NCBI GenBank assembly: GCA_001556025.1
Contig: LSIB01000163.1
Coordinates: 62,001-126,000, forward strand
Direction: 5' to 3'
DNA: 64,000 bases
From: Rhizobiales bacterium CCH3-A5
Lineage (GTDB): Bacteria > Pseudomonadota > Alphaproteobacteria > Rhizobiales > Beijerinckiaceae
Part shown: positions 24,303-33,695 of the stretch, in pieces
Layout: each line of letters starts with the position of its first letter
Position numbering within the stretch: position 1 is the first letter of the stretch
Translations under genes and position numbers: made by a program
Notes under the pieces: generated by a model
Database searches by the model: none
Told to the model about the DNA's origin: nothing
The model's input: the letters and a program-made list of their open reading frames with translations, nothing else

Positions 24303-25187
24303 TCAGCGCGTCGGAACCGGCTTCTCGCCGCGATAATCGTAGAAGCCGCGCTTGGTCTTCCGCCCCAGCCAGCCGGCCTCGACATATTTCACCAGAAGCG
24401 GGCAGGGCCGATATTTGGAATCGGCAAGCCCGTCATGCAGCACCTGCATCACCGAGAGGCAGGTGTCGAGGCCGATGAAATCGGCGAGCTGGAGCGGCCC
24501 CATCGGGTGGTTTGCGCCGAGCTTCATGGCGGTGTCGATCGCCTCGACCGAGCCGACGCCCTCATAGAGCGTGTAGACCGCCTCATTGATCATCGGCAGC
24601 AGGATGCGGTTGACGATGAAGGCCGGGAAATCCTCCGAGACGGAAACCGTCTTGTGCAGCTTGCCAACGAACTCCTTGGCGAGTTCGAAGGTCTGGTCGT
24701 CGGTGGCGATGCCGCGGATCAGCTCGACGAGCTGCATCAGCGGCACGGGGTTCATGAAGTGGATGCCGATGAAGCGCTCGGGCCGGTCGGTCGCCGCGGC
24801 CAGCCGCGTGATCGAGATCGAGGAGGTGTTCGAGGCCAGCATGGTCTCGGGCTTGATGTGCTGGCAGACGGCGGTGAAGATCTTGCGCTTGGTCTCCTCG
24901 CTCTCGGTCGCCGCCTCGATGATGAGGTCGCAATCGCCCAGCGCGGACAGATGCGGCGCGGCCACGATCTTGGCCATGGCGTCGCGGCGAACCTCGTCGG
25001 CGATCGCCCCCTTGGCGACCTGCCTGGCCATGTTGCCGTCGATCGTGGCGAGCGCGGTGTTGATGCGCTCCTCGACGAGGTCATGCAGCCGGATGTCGAA
25101 CCCCGCCACCGCCGCGACATGGGCGATGCCGTTGCCCATCTGGCCTGCGCCGATGATGCCGATCGTCCTGATCGCCTGGTCCGACAT
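24303..25187 (-). CDS. 3-hydroxybutyryl-CoA dehydrogenase
   Basis: From the ATG at 25187 the protein has 294 residues; an ATG at 25211 would add eight. The N-terminal NAD site is IGIIGAGQMGNGIAHVAA. The active site shows SNTSSISIT and the catalytic histidine in GIHFMNPVPLMQLVE. The C-terminal dimerisation domain has NRILLPMINEAVYTLYEG and a typical KTKRGFYDY end. It interconverts acetoacetyl-CoA and 3-hydroxybutyryl-CoA. It lies downstream of etfB and etfA on the same strand, which fits a fatty-acid or butyryl-CoA oxidation unit delivering electrons to ETF. Confidence 0.93.
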   Translation of the reverse strand: MSDQAIRTIGIIGAGQMGNGIAHVAAVAGFDIRLHDLVEERINTALATIDGNMARQVAKGAIADEVRRDAMAKIVAAPHLSALGDCDLIIEAATESEETKRKIFTAVCQHIKPETMLASNTSSISITRLAAATDRPERFIGIHFMNPVPLMQLVELIRGIATDDQTFELAKEFVGKLHKTVSVSEDFPAFIVNRILLPMINEAVYTLYEGVGSVEAIDTAMKLGANHPMGPLQLADFIGLDTCLSVMQVLHDGLADSKYRPCPLLVKYVEAGWLGRKTKRGFYDYRGEKPVPTR

Positions 25188-25282
25188 GGTCTGATCCGTC
25201 TTTTGCGGCATCGCGTCGCTGGTTGACGCGATGCGGGCCGCCTCGCGCGCCAGCCCGGTTGTTGTGTCCTGGCGCAGGCGCC

Positions 25283-26227
25283 TTACTTGCCGACCTTGGC
25301 CAGTTCGGCGGCGAATTCCGGCATGATCGTGAACAGGTCGCCGACGAGGCCGTAATCGGCGATCTGGAAGATCGGCGCTTCCTCGTCCTTGTTGATCGCC
25401 ACGATGACCTTCGAATCCTTCATGCCGGCCAGATGCTGGATCGCGCCCGAGATGCCGACCGCGACATAGAGGTCCGGCGCCACGACCTTGCCGGTCTGGC
25501 CGACCTGCCAGTCATTGGGCGCGTAGCCGGCATCGACCGCCGCGCGCGAGGCGCCCATGGCCGCCCCGAGCTTGTCGGCGACGGGCTCGATCACCTTGGT
25601 GAAGTTTTCGCCCGAGCCGAGCGCGCGGCCGCCCGAGACGATGATCTTGGCCGATGCCAGCTCCGGCCGGTCGGACTTCGCGACCTCCTCGCCCTTGAAG
25701 CTCGAAAGGCCGGGGTCCTCGCCGGCGGAGACGGTTTCGACGCTGGCCGAGCCGCCCTCGCCCGTCGCCTGGAAGGAGGCGGTGCGGATCGTCATCAGCT
25801 TTTTCGCCTCGGCCGACTGCACGGTCTGGATGGCGTTGCCGGCATAAACCGGGCGCTCGAACGTATCGGGCGAAACCACCTTCATCACGTCCGAGATCTG
25901 CATCACGTCGAGCAGGGCGGCGACGCGCGGCAGCACGTTCTTGCCGGTCGTGGTCGAGGGCGCAACGACGGCGTCGTAGCCTTCCGCGAGCTTGGCGACC
26001 AGCGCCGCCAGCGGCTCGGCCAGGTTGTGGCCGTAGATGGCGGAATCCGCCAGCAGCACCTTCTCGACGCCGTCGAGCTTCGCTGCGTGCTCGGCAGCGC
26101 TCTTGGCGCCTTCACCGGCGACGAGGATGTGGACGGGGCCGCCCAGTTCCTTGGCGGCGGTCAGGGCCTTGTTGGTCGCGTCCTTGACGGAGGCGTTGTC
26201 ATGTTCGGCGATCAGCAGCGTGGCCAT
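25283..26227 (-). CDS. etfA: Electron transfer flavoprotein, alpha subunit
   Basis: The 314-residue protein has the alpha-subunit N-terminal domain ([19 protein letters not shown]). The FAD-binding C-terminal domain has [45 protein letters not shown] and [17 protein letters not shown]. With EtfB it passes electrons from acyl-CoA and related dehydrogenases to ETF:quinone oxidoreductase. It begins one base after the etfB stop, so the pair is co-translated. Confidence 0.96.
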   Translation of the reverse strand: MATLLIAEHDNASVKDATNKALTAAKELGGPVHILVAGEGAKSAAEHAAKLDGVEKVLLADSAIYGHNLAEPLAALVAKLAEGYDAVVAPSTTTGKNVLPRVAALLDVMQISDVMKVVSPDTFERPVYAGNAIQTVQSAEAKKLMTIRTASFQATGEGGSASVETVSAGEDPGLSSFKGEEVAKSDRPELASAKIIVSGGRALGSGENFTKVIEPVADKLGAAMGASRAAVDAGYAPNDWQVGQTGKVVAPDLYVAVGISGAIQHLAGMKDSKVIVAINKDEEAPIFQIADYGLVGDLFTIMPEFAAELAKVGK

Positions 26228-26228
26228 G

Positions 26229-26975
26229 TCAGATCACCCCTGCGGTCTTGAGCTTGGAGACGAGTTCGGCGGGCGAGCCGACCTTGATGCCGGCAGAGCG
26301 GCCTGCGGGTTCGGCCGTCTTCAGCACCTTCAGGCGCGGCGACACATCGACGCCCAGCGTCTCGGCGGAGGTTTCGTCGAGCGGCTTTTTCTTGGCCTTC
26401 ATGATGTTGGGCAGCGAGGCGTAGCGCGGCTCGTTCAGGCGAAGGTCGGTGGTGACGATCGCCGGCAGCTTGAGCGTGACGGTCTGGAGGCCGCCATCGA
26501 CCTCGCGGGTGACGTCGACGCTGCCCGAATCGAGCGCGACCTTGGAGGCGAAGGTGCCCTGCGGCCAGCCGAGCAGGGCGGCCAGCATCTGGCCGGTCTG
26601 GTTGCAGTCGTCGTCGATCGCCTGCTTGCCGAGGATGACGAGGTCGGGCTTTTCCTGCTCGACCAGCTTTTTCAGGAGCTTGGCGACGGCGAGCGGCTCG
26701 ACCACGCCATCGACCTTCACCAGGATGCCGCGATCGGCGCCCATGGCCAGGCCGGTGCGAATGGTCTCGGCGGCCTGTTGCGGGCCGATCGAGACCACCA
26801 CGACCTCGGTCGCCTTGCCGGCCTCGCGCAGGCGCAACGCCTCCTCGACCGCGATCTCATCGAACGGATTCATCGACATCTTGACGTTGGCGAGTTCGAC
26901 GCCGGAGCCGTCCGCCTTGACGCGAATTTTTACGTTGTAGTCGACCACCCGCTTGACGGGCACCAGAATCTTCAT
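26229..26975 (-). CDS. etfB: Electron transfer flavoprotein, beta subunit
   Basis: The 248-residue protein starts [20 protein letters not shown], the standard EtfB N-terminus. It carries [18 protein letters not shown], the AMP-binding region with [20 protein letters not shown] and [20 protein letters not shown], and the recognition loop [20 protein letters not shown]. It is the first gene of the etfB-etfA unit on the minus strand. Confidence 0.96.
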   Translation of the reverse strand: MKILVPVKRVVDYNVKIRVKADGSGVELANVKMSMNPFDEIAVEEALRLREAGKATEVVVVSIGPQQAAETIRTGLAMGADRGILVKVDGVVEPLAVAKLLKKLVEQEKPDLVILGKQAIDDDCNQTGQMLAALLGWPQGTFASKVALDSGSVDVTREVDGGLQTVTLKLPAIVTTDLRLNEPRYASLPNIMKAKKKPLDETSAETLGVDVSPRLKVLKTAEPAGRSAGIKVGSPAELVSKLKTAGVI

Positions 26976-27070
26976 CGTCCAATCACCGTTCAGAAGAGGA
27001 GCGCTTGCGGCCGGGACGCCCGGATCGGCGCGACGACGGCATCGCGGCTCATCGCTGGAATGCGGAGGGA

Positions 27071-27099
27071 CCGTAGCGACGCCCGTTTGCGCTTGTCAA
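27071..27099 (-). promoter_or_regulatory. Weak candidate promoter of etfBA
   Basis: On the minus strand a perfect -35, TTGACA (27094-27099), is followed after 17 bases by CTACGG (27071-27076), a poor -10. It lies about 100 bases before the etfB start in the gap 26976-27150. Only the -35 is convincing. Confidence 0.3.
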
Positions 27100-27150
27100 C
27101 GCCGCCAAAGTCACAGGCCGGAGGCGTGGTCGCAGGGTCCTGCCGCAGGC

Positions 27151-27846
27151 TCATCCGCGCGCGACGCGCCCAAACAGCGTGACGCCGCGATGGATCAGGA
27201 TTGGCGTCAGCGCAGCGCCGGCGGCAAGCCCGCCGAGATGCGCCCACCAGCCGACATTGCCTCTCGGATCGAGGAAGGCCGACAGGATCTGGAACAGGAT
27301 CCAGGCAGTCAGCGCATACATCGCCGGGATGCGCAGCGGGATCCATTTGAAGGCCAGCCCCCAGATCCGGACCTGCGGATAGAGCATCAGATAGGACGCG
27401 ATGACCCCCGAAATCGCGCCAGAGGCCCCGATCAGCGGCTGCTCCGAGCCCGGATGCATCAGCGCATGCGCCAGCGAACCGGCAAGCCCGCACAGGAAGA
27501 AGAAGGCGAGGAAGCGCCAATGGCCCATCGCGTCCTCGACATTGTCGCCGAAGACCCACAGGAAAAGCATGTTGCCGAGAAGATGCGCGAAGCTCGCATG
27601 CAGCAGCACATTGGTGAACAGCGTCGCCCAGGCCGGGGCCTGCACCAGTTCCGGCGGCAGGGCGGCCTGCCCGAACAGCACCGACGGGATCATGCCGAAG
27701 CCCGCCGTGATCGCGATCTGGCCCGCCTCGCCCCGCAACGGCACCGTCCAGAGAAACAGCGCGACGCAGAGGCTCGCGAGAGCGTAGGTCACATAGGGCG
27801 CGCGCATGAAGCGCAGCGGAACCCCGTCATGCAGCGGCACGAACAT
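27151..27846 (-). CDS. Rhomboid family intramembrane serine protease
   Basis: The 231-residue membrane protein has six predicted helices. The catalytic serine lies in GASGAISGVIASYL and the histidine in NVGWWAHLGGLAAG. The conserved HLLGNMLFLWVFGDNVED segment forms the L1 and second-helix region. It would cleave membrane proteins within the lipid bilayer; the target is unknown. It ends the same-strand run that follows the cobalamin adenosyltransferase gene, with seven bases between them. Confidence 0.92.
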   Translation of the reverse strand: MFVPLHDGVPLRFMRAPYVTYALASLCVALFLWTVPLRGEAGQIAITAGFGMIPSVLFGQAALPPELVQAPAWATLFTNVLLHASFAHLLGNMLFLWVFGDNVEDAMGHWRFLAFFFLCGLAGSLAHALMHPGSEQPLIGASGAISGVIASYLMLYPQVRIWGLAFKWIPLRIPAMYALTAWILFQILSAFLDPRGNVGWWAHLGGLAAGAALTPILIHRGVTLFGRVARG

Positions 27847-27853
27847 GACGATC

Positions 27854-28435
27854 CTAGCGGTTCTGGCCCGGAACCCAGAGCACGTCGCCCTGCGCTTTGG
27901 CGTTGAGTAAGCGTGAGGCGACGAAGAGGAAATCCGACAGGCGGTTGACGTATTTCAGCGCCGGCCGGCTGACGATCTCGCCGTCCGTCTGCGCGAGCTC
28001 CACCATCAGCCGCTCGGCCCGTCGGCAGACGGTCCGAGCCAGATGCAGATGCGTCGCCGCCGGGGTGCCGCCCGGCAGGACGAAGGAGCGCAGGGGCGCG
28101 AGCGATGCGTTGATCTGGTCGATCTCGGCCTCGATGCGGTCGACCTGCGCCTGGACGATCCGCAGCGGCTCATAGGCTGGCGGTTCGGACGTTTCGGGCG
28201 TCGAAAGATCGGCCCCGAGGTCGAACAGGTCGTTGCTGATGCGAAACAGCATGGCGTCGAGAGCCGCATCCTCGGCCACGACATGCAGGCGCGCGATTCC
28301 GATGCAGGCATTGGTCTCGTCGACCGTGCCATAGGCCGCGACGCGCAGGTCGAATTTTTGCCGGCGCGGGCCTGTCGCCAGGCCCGTCGTGCCGTCGTCG
28401 CCGGTGCGGGTGTAGATCTTGTTGAGCTTGACCAT
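27854..28435 (-). CDS. Cob(I)alamin adenosyltransferase, PduO type
   Basis: The 193-residue protein has the PduO N-terminal ATP site KIYTRTGDDGTTGLATGPR. It also has DLRVAAYGTVDETNACIGIA, the arginine/aspartate cluster RTVCRRAERLMVEL and the C-terminus YVNRLSDFLFVASRLLN. It converts cob(I)alamin plus ATP to adenosylcobalamin. The frame is open further upstream, but the conserved start MVKLNKIYTRTG fixes the ATG at 28435. The window also has cobS and cobT of the aerobic pathway, consistent with cobalamin use in this organism. Confidence 0.93.
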   Translation of the reverse strand: MVKLNKIYTRTGDDGTTGLATGPRRQKFDLRVAAYGTVDETNACIGIARLHVVAEDAALDAMLFRISNDLFDLGADLSTPETSEPPAYEPLRIVQAQVDRIEAEIDQINASLAPLRSFVLPGGTPAATHLHLARTVCRRAERLMVELAQTDGEIVSRPALKYVNRLSDFLFVASRLLNAKAQGDVLWVPGQNR

Positions 28436-28475
28436 GCCCCGCTTATAGCGCGGCAAAGCCGCAGCGGAAGGGGGC

Positions 28476-29066
28476 TCAGAAGGTGTAGCCCAGCCGCGCC
28501 CCGATATTCGCCGGGCCGCGCGGATTGCCGCGATCGGAGCAGCCTGTCGCGGAAAAATGCTCCAGCGTGGCGACGAGGCTCCAGCGGTCGCTGAGGCGCA
28601 CGCCGAGCGCAGCGGCCTCGCGCGAGCCGCCGTTGCAGCCGACGTTGAGGCGGTTCTCGGGGACGACCGAGCCGGTCTTGCCGTCGTTGACGGCAGCGCC
28701 CAGGCTCGCCTCGACGAAAACCGTCTTCGACAGATCGACTGTCCAGGTCGCGCCGGCATAGGCATAGCGTGTGCCGTTAAAATTGGCGCTGGAGCCGATG
28801 TGGAAGCGGGGCACGAAGGCCGTGGCGAGACGATCGTTGAGGGTGATCGCGCGCGGCGTCACGACCTCGCCGCTGAAATTCAGCAGGCCGCTCTCGCGTC
28901 CGCCGGGGTTGGCGGCGCCGAGACCGAGCCGTGCCTCCCAGGAGGGGAACGGCGTCTCGCTTGCGGGGGCGTAGCTCGAGGCGCTCGCCGGGACGCCCTG
29001 CGACTGCGCCAGCACAGGCGAGGCCATCAGGCATCCGGACAGGAGCAGCAACGCGACGCGAACCAT
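28476..29066 (-). CDS. PagL-like lipid A 3-O-deacylase/outer-membrane protein
   Basis: From the ATG at 29066 the protein has 196 residues with a signal peptide (MVRVALLLLSGCLMASPVLA). The rest alternates polar and aromatic residues as in a small outer-membrane beta-barrel. The C-terminus shows LEHFSATGCSDRGN and NIGARLGYTF: the His-x-Ser pair and a terminal aromatic as in PagL (acyloxyacyl hydrolase family), which removes the 3-O acyl chain of lipid A. An upstream ATG (29117) would precede the signal peptide. The catalytic assignment rests on the HFS motif only. Confidence 0.72.
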   Translation of the reverse strand: MVRVALLLLSGCLMASPVLAQSQGVPASASSYAPASETPFPSWEARLGLGAANPGGRESGLLNFSGEVVTPRAITLNDRLATAFVPRFHIGSSANFNGTRYAYAGATWTVDLSKTVFVEASLGAAVNDGKTGSVVPENRLNVGCNGGSREAAALGVRLSDRWSLVATLEHFSATGCSDRGNPRGPANIGARLGYTF

Positions 29067-29245
29067 GGGCGGCTTGGTCTTCTTGTTGTTGGCGGAACAG
29101 GCGTTAGCAAACGCCACAGACTCGTGACGAGATTATGGCGCGATTGCGGCAGACGCATCTGTCTCGCGCTGCGGCATGGGGATCATCCACGCAATTTCAA
29201 AGGCTTACCCATAGTCAACCGGTTCCTGGCGGAACCGTTGCCGAA

Positions 29246-29434
29246 TCAACCGCTGCGCCACCACATCACGCCGAGGATCACCAGGATGGCGACGAACTGC
29301 AGAACGACGCGCAACCGCATCAGGTTCTGCGACGTGCTTGCGCTGCCGCCGCGCAGCATGTTGACGAGGCCGAGCAGCAGCACGACGGCAACCGCGCCGA
29401 CCGCGACGGGAACGAGGGAACCGGAGAAACTCAT
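29246..29434 (-). CDS. HIG1 domain twin-transmembrane protein
   Basis: The 62-residue protein has two membrane helices (VPVAVGAVAVVLLLGLVNML and VVLQFVAILVILGVMWW) joined by a short polar loop, RGGSASTSQNLMRLR. This is the layout of bacterial HIG1 proteins, relatives of respiratory supercomplex factor Rcf1, thought to associate with cytochrome c oxidase. ATG codons at 29434 and 29443 are both possible. It stands alone between the PagL-like and ABC permease genes. Confidence 0.8.
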   Translation of the reverse strand: MSFSGSLVPVAVGAVAVVLLLGLVNMLRGGSASTSQNLMRLRVVLQFVAILVILGVMWWRSG

Positions 29435-29482
29435 TCGCTTCACATAGGGCGCGGCGGCGCGCTTGGCCAGCGCCGTGCCGCG

Positions 29483-30355
29483 TCAACGATAGCGCCGCTG
29501 CACCACGAGATGGGCCGCGACGGTGAGCACGATCGTCGCCGTCATCAGGATGAAGGAGATCGCGCCGCCGAAGGGCCAGTTGTTCTGCTGCGCGAACTGG
29601 CCGTAGACCAGCGGCCCCATCATCTGGAATTTCGGGCCGCCGAGCAGCACCGGCGTGGCGTAGGCGTTCATCGCCAGAATGAAGGTCAAGATCGTACCGG
29701 CCAGGATGCCGGGCAGCGCCAGCGGCCAGAGCACGCGCGTAAACATCGCCGATGGATTGGCCCCCAGGCTGAAGGCGGCCTCCTCGACATGGCGCGGAAT
29801 GCCCTCGATCACGCTCTGCAGGGTCAGCACCATAAAGGGCAGGTTGACCGCGATGATGCCGATCAGCACGGCGTTCTCGGTGAACATGATCTCGATCGGC
29901 CGGTCGATGATCCCCAGTCCCGTCAGCGAGGCGTTGAACGCGCCGCGATTGCCGAAGGCGGTCATCCAGCCGGCGGCTCGCACCGCATTGCCGACGAAAA
30001 GCGGCAGCACCACCAGCATGATCAGCAGGTTTTTGAAGCGGCTCTGCATGCGCGCCAGCACATAGGCGAGCGGGAAGCCGAGGATCAGGCAGACCAGTGT
30101 GCAGATGACGGCGACGCGCACGGTGCGGACCAGCACGTTGATGTAATAGGCGTCGGTGAAGAACTTGACGTAGTTCTCAATCACGAGCCCGTCGACCATG
30201 AACTGGCCGGGGATGAACTTGTTGAGCGAATAGCGGAACAGGATCGCGATCGGGCCGATCAGCCCGATCGCGACGAACAGTGTCGCCGGCACGACGAGCG
30301 CGCCGGCAAGCCCGGTGCGCGCGCCTGCGACGGCCTCGGGAGGGGCGGCGCTCAT
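29483..30355 (-). CDS. Polyamine-type ABC transporter permease (PotB-like)
   Basis: The 290-residue permease has six helices, the first at LVVPATLFVAIGLIGPIAIL. The EAA loop reads VEEAAFSLGANPSAMFTRVLWPLALPG. It belongs to the spermidine/putrescine-type importers. It is the last gene of the unit that also holds a binding protein, an ATPase and a second permease; 165 bases without a gene separate it from the binding-protein gene. The substrate is not determined. Confidence 0.9.
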   Translation of the reverse strand: MSAAPPEAVAGARTGLAGALVVPATLFVAIGLIGPIAILFRYSLNKFIPGQFMVDGLVIENYVKFFTDAYYINVLVRTVRVAVICTLVCLILGFPLAYVLARMQSRFKNLLIMLVVLPLFVGNAVRAAGWMTAFGNRGAFNASLTGLGIIDRPIEIMFTENAVLIGIIAVNLPFMVLTLQSVIEGIPRHVEEAAFSLGANPSAMFTRVLWPLALPGILAGTILTFILAMNAYATPVLLGGPKFQMMGPLVYGQFAQQNNWPFGGAISFILMTATIVLTVAAHLVVQRRYR

Positions 30356-30520
30356 GACAAAGCTCCCTGCCGCGCCGCCCTGGCATGCTTCGGCCGTTCG
30401 CCAGTGCGAGCCGCATGGCGCGGCTTTCGAGAACCGGAGCGCAGCGGCCTTACGTCCGCGAGCACCGGAAGCGCAGAAAACCGCGTCGGGCGGCCGCGAT
30501 GGTCGGACGGACGGGCCATG

Positions 30521-31579
30521 TCAGGCCTTGAAGACCTTGTCCCACCACTCCTTCATGCCCGCATCGTTCTTGGCGAGGAAGGCGTAGTCGAGGTCCTTCA
30601 GGGTCTTCTCTTCCGCCTCCGTGAAGCCAATGCGCTTCTGCAGGTCGGCGGCGACGGTCAGCCCGGTGACGGTGCCGTTATAGCCCATGTCGACCGCGAA
30701 GGCCTCCTGCGGGGCCTTGGCGAGCATCGCGTCCATATAGGCGTAGGCGTTCTCCTTGTTGGGCGCGTTCTTGGGGATGACGAAGCCCGAGACATAGGCC
30801 GGGATGCCCTCGACCGGCGAGACCGCCTCGCAGGGAATGCCGGCGTTCTGCCACTGCACCACGCGCGCCTTCCAGATCGCGCTGATGCCGATCTCCTCGT
30901 TCTTCATCGCCGCAGCGAAGGCCTCGTTGGTCGGGTAGATGCGCGCGCCCGCCGCCTTGACCGCCATCAGCACCTGCTTGGCCTTGTCGAGGTCGTTCAT
31001 GTCCTTGCCGCCAGTCGCGGCCATGGAGGCGGCGACCATGATCGCCTGATACTGGATGTCGATGAAGCCGATCTTGTTGCCGTGCTTGGGATCGAGCCAG
31101 TCCTTGAACCCGGTCGGCGCGGTCGGGATGACCTTGGGATTGTAGATCACCACATTGCCCGAATAGATGTGCCCGACGCCGTAGGGATATTTCATCGTCG
31201 GCAGCAGGTTCTTGGCGTTGGGCAGCTTGGCGTAGTCGATCTGCTCCAGCACGCCGGCCTCGTTCATCTCGAACATGTTGGCGGCGGACAGGCCATGGAT
31301 GTCGACCGTGCCGCGCGGCAGCCGGCGCTCGGCGACCATCTTGGCCCGGCGCGGCGCATCGCCGGCCTGGTCCTGCACGACCTCGATGCCCTTGGCCTTG
31401 AGGATCGGGTCCTCGATGTTCTTGGTCAGCAGGCGGGCATAGTCGCCGCCCCAGGTGCCGACCACGACCTTGCCGCCCGATTGCGCCTGCGCTGCGCCTG
31501 ACAAGGCCGGAGCCAGAGCCGCAGCGCTTGCGCCGAGCGCCAGACCCTTGAGCGCATCGCGCCTGTTGATGACCGTCAT
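30521..31579 (-). CDS. Polyamine-type extracellular solute-binding protein
   Basis: The 352-residue protein begins with a twin-arginine-like signal (NRRDALKGLALGASAAALAP, cleavage probably after AAQAQ). The mature protein starts GGKVVVGTWGGDYARLL, as in PotD/PotF-like family 1 binding proteins. It also has GVGHIYSGNVVIYNPKVIP and the C-terminal region EEKTLKDLDYAFLAKNDAG. It delivers the ligand to the two adjacent permeases. The neighbouring amidohydrolase hints at a dipeptide or amide-like substrate, but this is only a guess. Confidence 0.92.
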   Translation of the reverse strand: MTVINRRDALKGLALGASAAALAPALSGAAQAQSGGKVVVGTWGGDYARLLTKNIEDPILKAKGIEVVQDQAGDAPRRAKMVAERRLPRGTVDIHGLSAANMFEMNEAGVLEQIDYAKLPNAKNLLPTMKYPYGVGHIYSGNVVIYNPKVIPTAPTGFKDWLDPKHGNKIGFIDIQYQAIMVAASMAATGGKDMNDLDKAKQVLMAVKAAGARIYPTNEAFAAAMKNEEIGISAIWKARVVQWQNAGIPCEAVSPVEGIPAYVSGFVIPKNAPNKENAYAYMDAMLAKAPQEAFAVDMGYNGTVTGLTVAADLQKRIGFTEAEEKTLKDLDYAFLAKNDAGMKEWWDKVFKA

Positions 31580-31625
31580 GATGGTTCTCCCCTGTTGAAC
31601 GCCAAAACGCGTATGCAGAAAACGC

Positions 31626-32684
31626 CTATGATTGCAGCGGGTAGATCAGCCCCGCATCGCCAGCCCAGCCGATCGCGATGGTCTCGCCCGGTCGGGGCTC
31701 GACAGAGCCCTGCCGGTTCGGGATCTGCAGCAGCATCCTGTCATGCTCCGACAGGCTGACATGGATGTCGAGGAGCGCGCCGAGATAGGCCGCGTGCTCG
31801 ACCCGCGCCGAAAAGCGATTGGCCAGACCCTCGGCATCGGAGCCGACCGCGATCCGCTCTGGCCGCAGGGCCAGCGTCGCCGGACCTGCCCCGGTCGCGG
31901 CCGAGCAGGCGATGTCGAGCCCGCCCTTGCTACGGAAAAGGCCATCGCCCTCGATGTGCCCGTCGACGAAGGCGCTGCGGCCGATGAAACCGGCGACGAA
32001 CCGATCGGCCGGCGTCTCGTAGAGCTCGCGCTGCGTGCCGATCTGGCGGACCTTGCCGCCTTCCATCACGACGAGGCGGTCGGCCATGGTCAGCGCCTCC
32101 TCCTGGTCATGCGTCACCATGATCGTAGTCAGGCCAAGCTTGCGCTGGAGTTCGCGGATTTCGACGCGGACCTCCTGCCTCAACTTGGCGTCGAGATTGG
32201 AGAGCGGTTCGTCGAGCAGGAGCACGTCTGGCTCCATCGCCAGCGCACGGGCCAGCGCGACGCGCTGCTGCTGGCCGCCCGAGAGCTGGCGCGGATAGCG
32301 CGTATCGAAGCCTGTAAGCTGCACGAGACGCAGCGCCTCGGCCACGCGCGGACCGCGATCGGCCTTGGGTGTCTTGCGCATTTCCAGCCCGAAGGCGACG
32401 TTCTCGGCCACCGTCATATGCGGAAACAGCGCATAGCTCTGGAAGACGAGCCCGCAATTGCGCTTCCACGGCGGAAGACCGGTGACGTCGCGCGGGCCGA
32501 TCGCGATTTTGCCGGCGCTCGGCGGAACGAAGCCCGCGACCATGCGCAGCGTCGTGGTCTTGCCGCAGCCTGACGGGCCGAGCAGCACGAGGAACTCGCC
32601 TTCTGCGATGTCGATGGTGACGTCATCGACGACGGTGACGTCGCCATAGCTCTTGCGCAGATGCTCGATCGCCAGACGCGCCAT
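31626..32684 (-). CDS. Polyamine-type ABC transporter ATP-binding protein (PotA-like)
   Basis: The 352-residue ATPase shows Walker A GPSGCGKTT, Q-loop FQSYALFPHMTV, signature LSGGQQQRVALARAL, Walker [16 protein letters not shown] and switch histidine VTHDQEEALTM. A C-terminal TOBE domain has LALRPERIAVGS. It starts six bases after the stop of the permease gene upstream, so they are co-transcribed. Confidence 0.93.
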   Translation of the reverse strand: MARLAIEHLRKSYGDVTVVDDVTIDIAEGEFLVLLGPSGCGKTTTLRMVAGFVPPSAGKIAIGPRDVTGLPPWKRNCGLVFQSYALFPHMTVAENVAFGLEMRKTPKADRGPRVAEALRLVQLTGFDTRYPRQLSGGQQQRVALARALAMEPDVLLLDEPLSNLDAKLRQEVRVEIRELQRKLGLTTIMVTHDQEEALTMADRLVVMEGGKVRQIGTQRELYETPADRFVAGFIGRSAFVDGHIEGDGLFRSKGGLDIACSAATGAGPATLALRPERIAVGSDAEGLANRFSARVEHAAYLGALLDIHVSLSEHDRMLLQIPNRQGSVEPRPGETIAIGWAGDAGLIYPLQS

Positions 32685-32690
32685 TGCTCT

Positions 32691-33509
32691 TCAGACCACC
32701 CGGCTCAGTTTGACGTAACGGTCGGTGACGATCATCGCCACCGCGATCAGGCCGATCTGGATGACGGAGGCCGCCGCCACCGTCGGATCGATCTTCCATT
32801 CGAGATATTGCAGGATCGCGATCGGCAGGGTCGTGCGGCCCGGTCCGACCAGGAACAGGCTCATCTCGAGATTGCCGAAGGAGGTGACGAAGCCGAACAG
32901 GCCGCCCGCGACGAGGCCCGGCCGGATGCTCGGCAGCGTCACGCGCCAGAAGGTGGTGAAGGGGCCAGCGCCGAGATTCTGTGCCGCCTCCTCGATCGTC
33001 CGGTCGAAGCCGACGAGGCTCGCCGTGACGAGCCGCACCACCCAGGGCACGACGACCAGCGTATGGGCGGCGACGAGGCCGCCGAGCGAACCCAGGACGG
33101 GCAGGCCCGTGGCGATCTCGGTCTCGATCTGGAAGACATAGAGCGCCGTGCCCAGCACGATGCCGGGCATGACCAGCGGCAGCAGCAGCAGCGTGTTGAC
33201 GGCCGGGCCGAGCACGATGCGGTGCCGCACCAGCGCCAGTGCCGCCGGCACGCCGAGCAGGAGCCCGATCAGCGTAGCCGCGACCCCGACCTGCAGGCTG
33301 AGCACAAAACCGCTGACGAAGGCCTTGTTGTTGGCGGCCGCGCCGAACCATTTCAGCGAATAGCCTTCCGGCGGGAAGGACGGGATTTCCTGACGGAAGA
33401 AGGCGAGCCAGATCACGAAGATCAGCGGCAGCAGGATATAGAGCAGCCCGACGCCCGCCGCGAAGTTGAGCGCGATGCGACCGAGCGATGGGCGGGCTGC
33501 GGCGGTCAT
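32691..33509 (-). CDS. Polyamine-type ABC transporter permease (PotC-like)
   Basis: The 272-residue protein has six helices, starting with LNFAAGVGLLYILLPLIFVI. The EAA loop reads IEEAAQNLGAGPFTTFWRVTLPSIRPG. It pairs with the PotB-like permease at 29483 to form the channel. It is the first transporter gene of the unit; a dispersed palindromic repeat lies between it and the amidohydrolase gene. Confidence 0.91.
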   Translation of the reverse strand: MTAAARPSLGRIALNFAAGVGLLYILLPLIFVIWLAFFRQEIPSFPPEGYSLKWFGAAANNKAFVSGFVLSLQVGVAATLIGLLLGVPAALALVRHRIVLGPAVNTLLLLPLVMPGIVLGTALYVFQIETEIATGLPVLGSLGGLVAAHTLVVVPWVVRLVTASLVGFDRTIEEAAQNLGAGPFTTFWRVTLPSIRPGLVAGGLFGFVTSFGNLEMSLFLVGPGRTTLPIAILQYLEWKIDPTVAAASVIQIGLIAVAMIVTDRYVKLSRVV

Positions 33510-33558
33510 GCGGCCGCTCCGTGAGAAGCGGCAGGCTCAACCTGAATCCAGCACGCGC

Positions 33559-33667
33559 CGTCATCCCGGATGCAGCAAAGCGGATTTCCGGGATCCATCA
33601 TAGGGCGCCGTCGAGCCTTACGATGGATCCCGGAGCTGCGCGGCTGTGCCGCTTGTCCGGAATGACG
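33559..33667. repeat. Palindromic repeat, GTCATCCCGGAT type
   Basis: This 109-bp element starts CGTCATCCCGGATGCAGC and ends CTTGTCCGGAATGACG, with inner inverse parts GGGATCCATCAT and ATGGATCCCGG. It shares GGGATCCATCATAGGG with the element at 24163-24270. It lies in the 186-base gap between the amidohydrolase and permease genes and may reduce read-through between them. Confidence 0.8.
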
Positions 33668-33695
33668 GCGCATTTTCATCTTGAACCCGAAGCCC

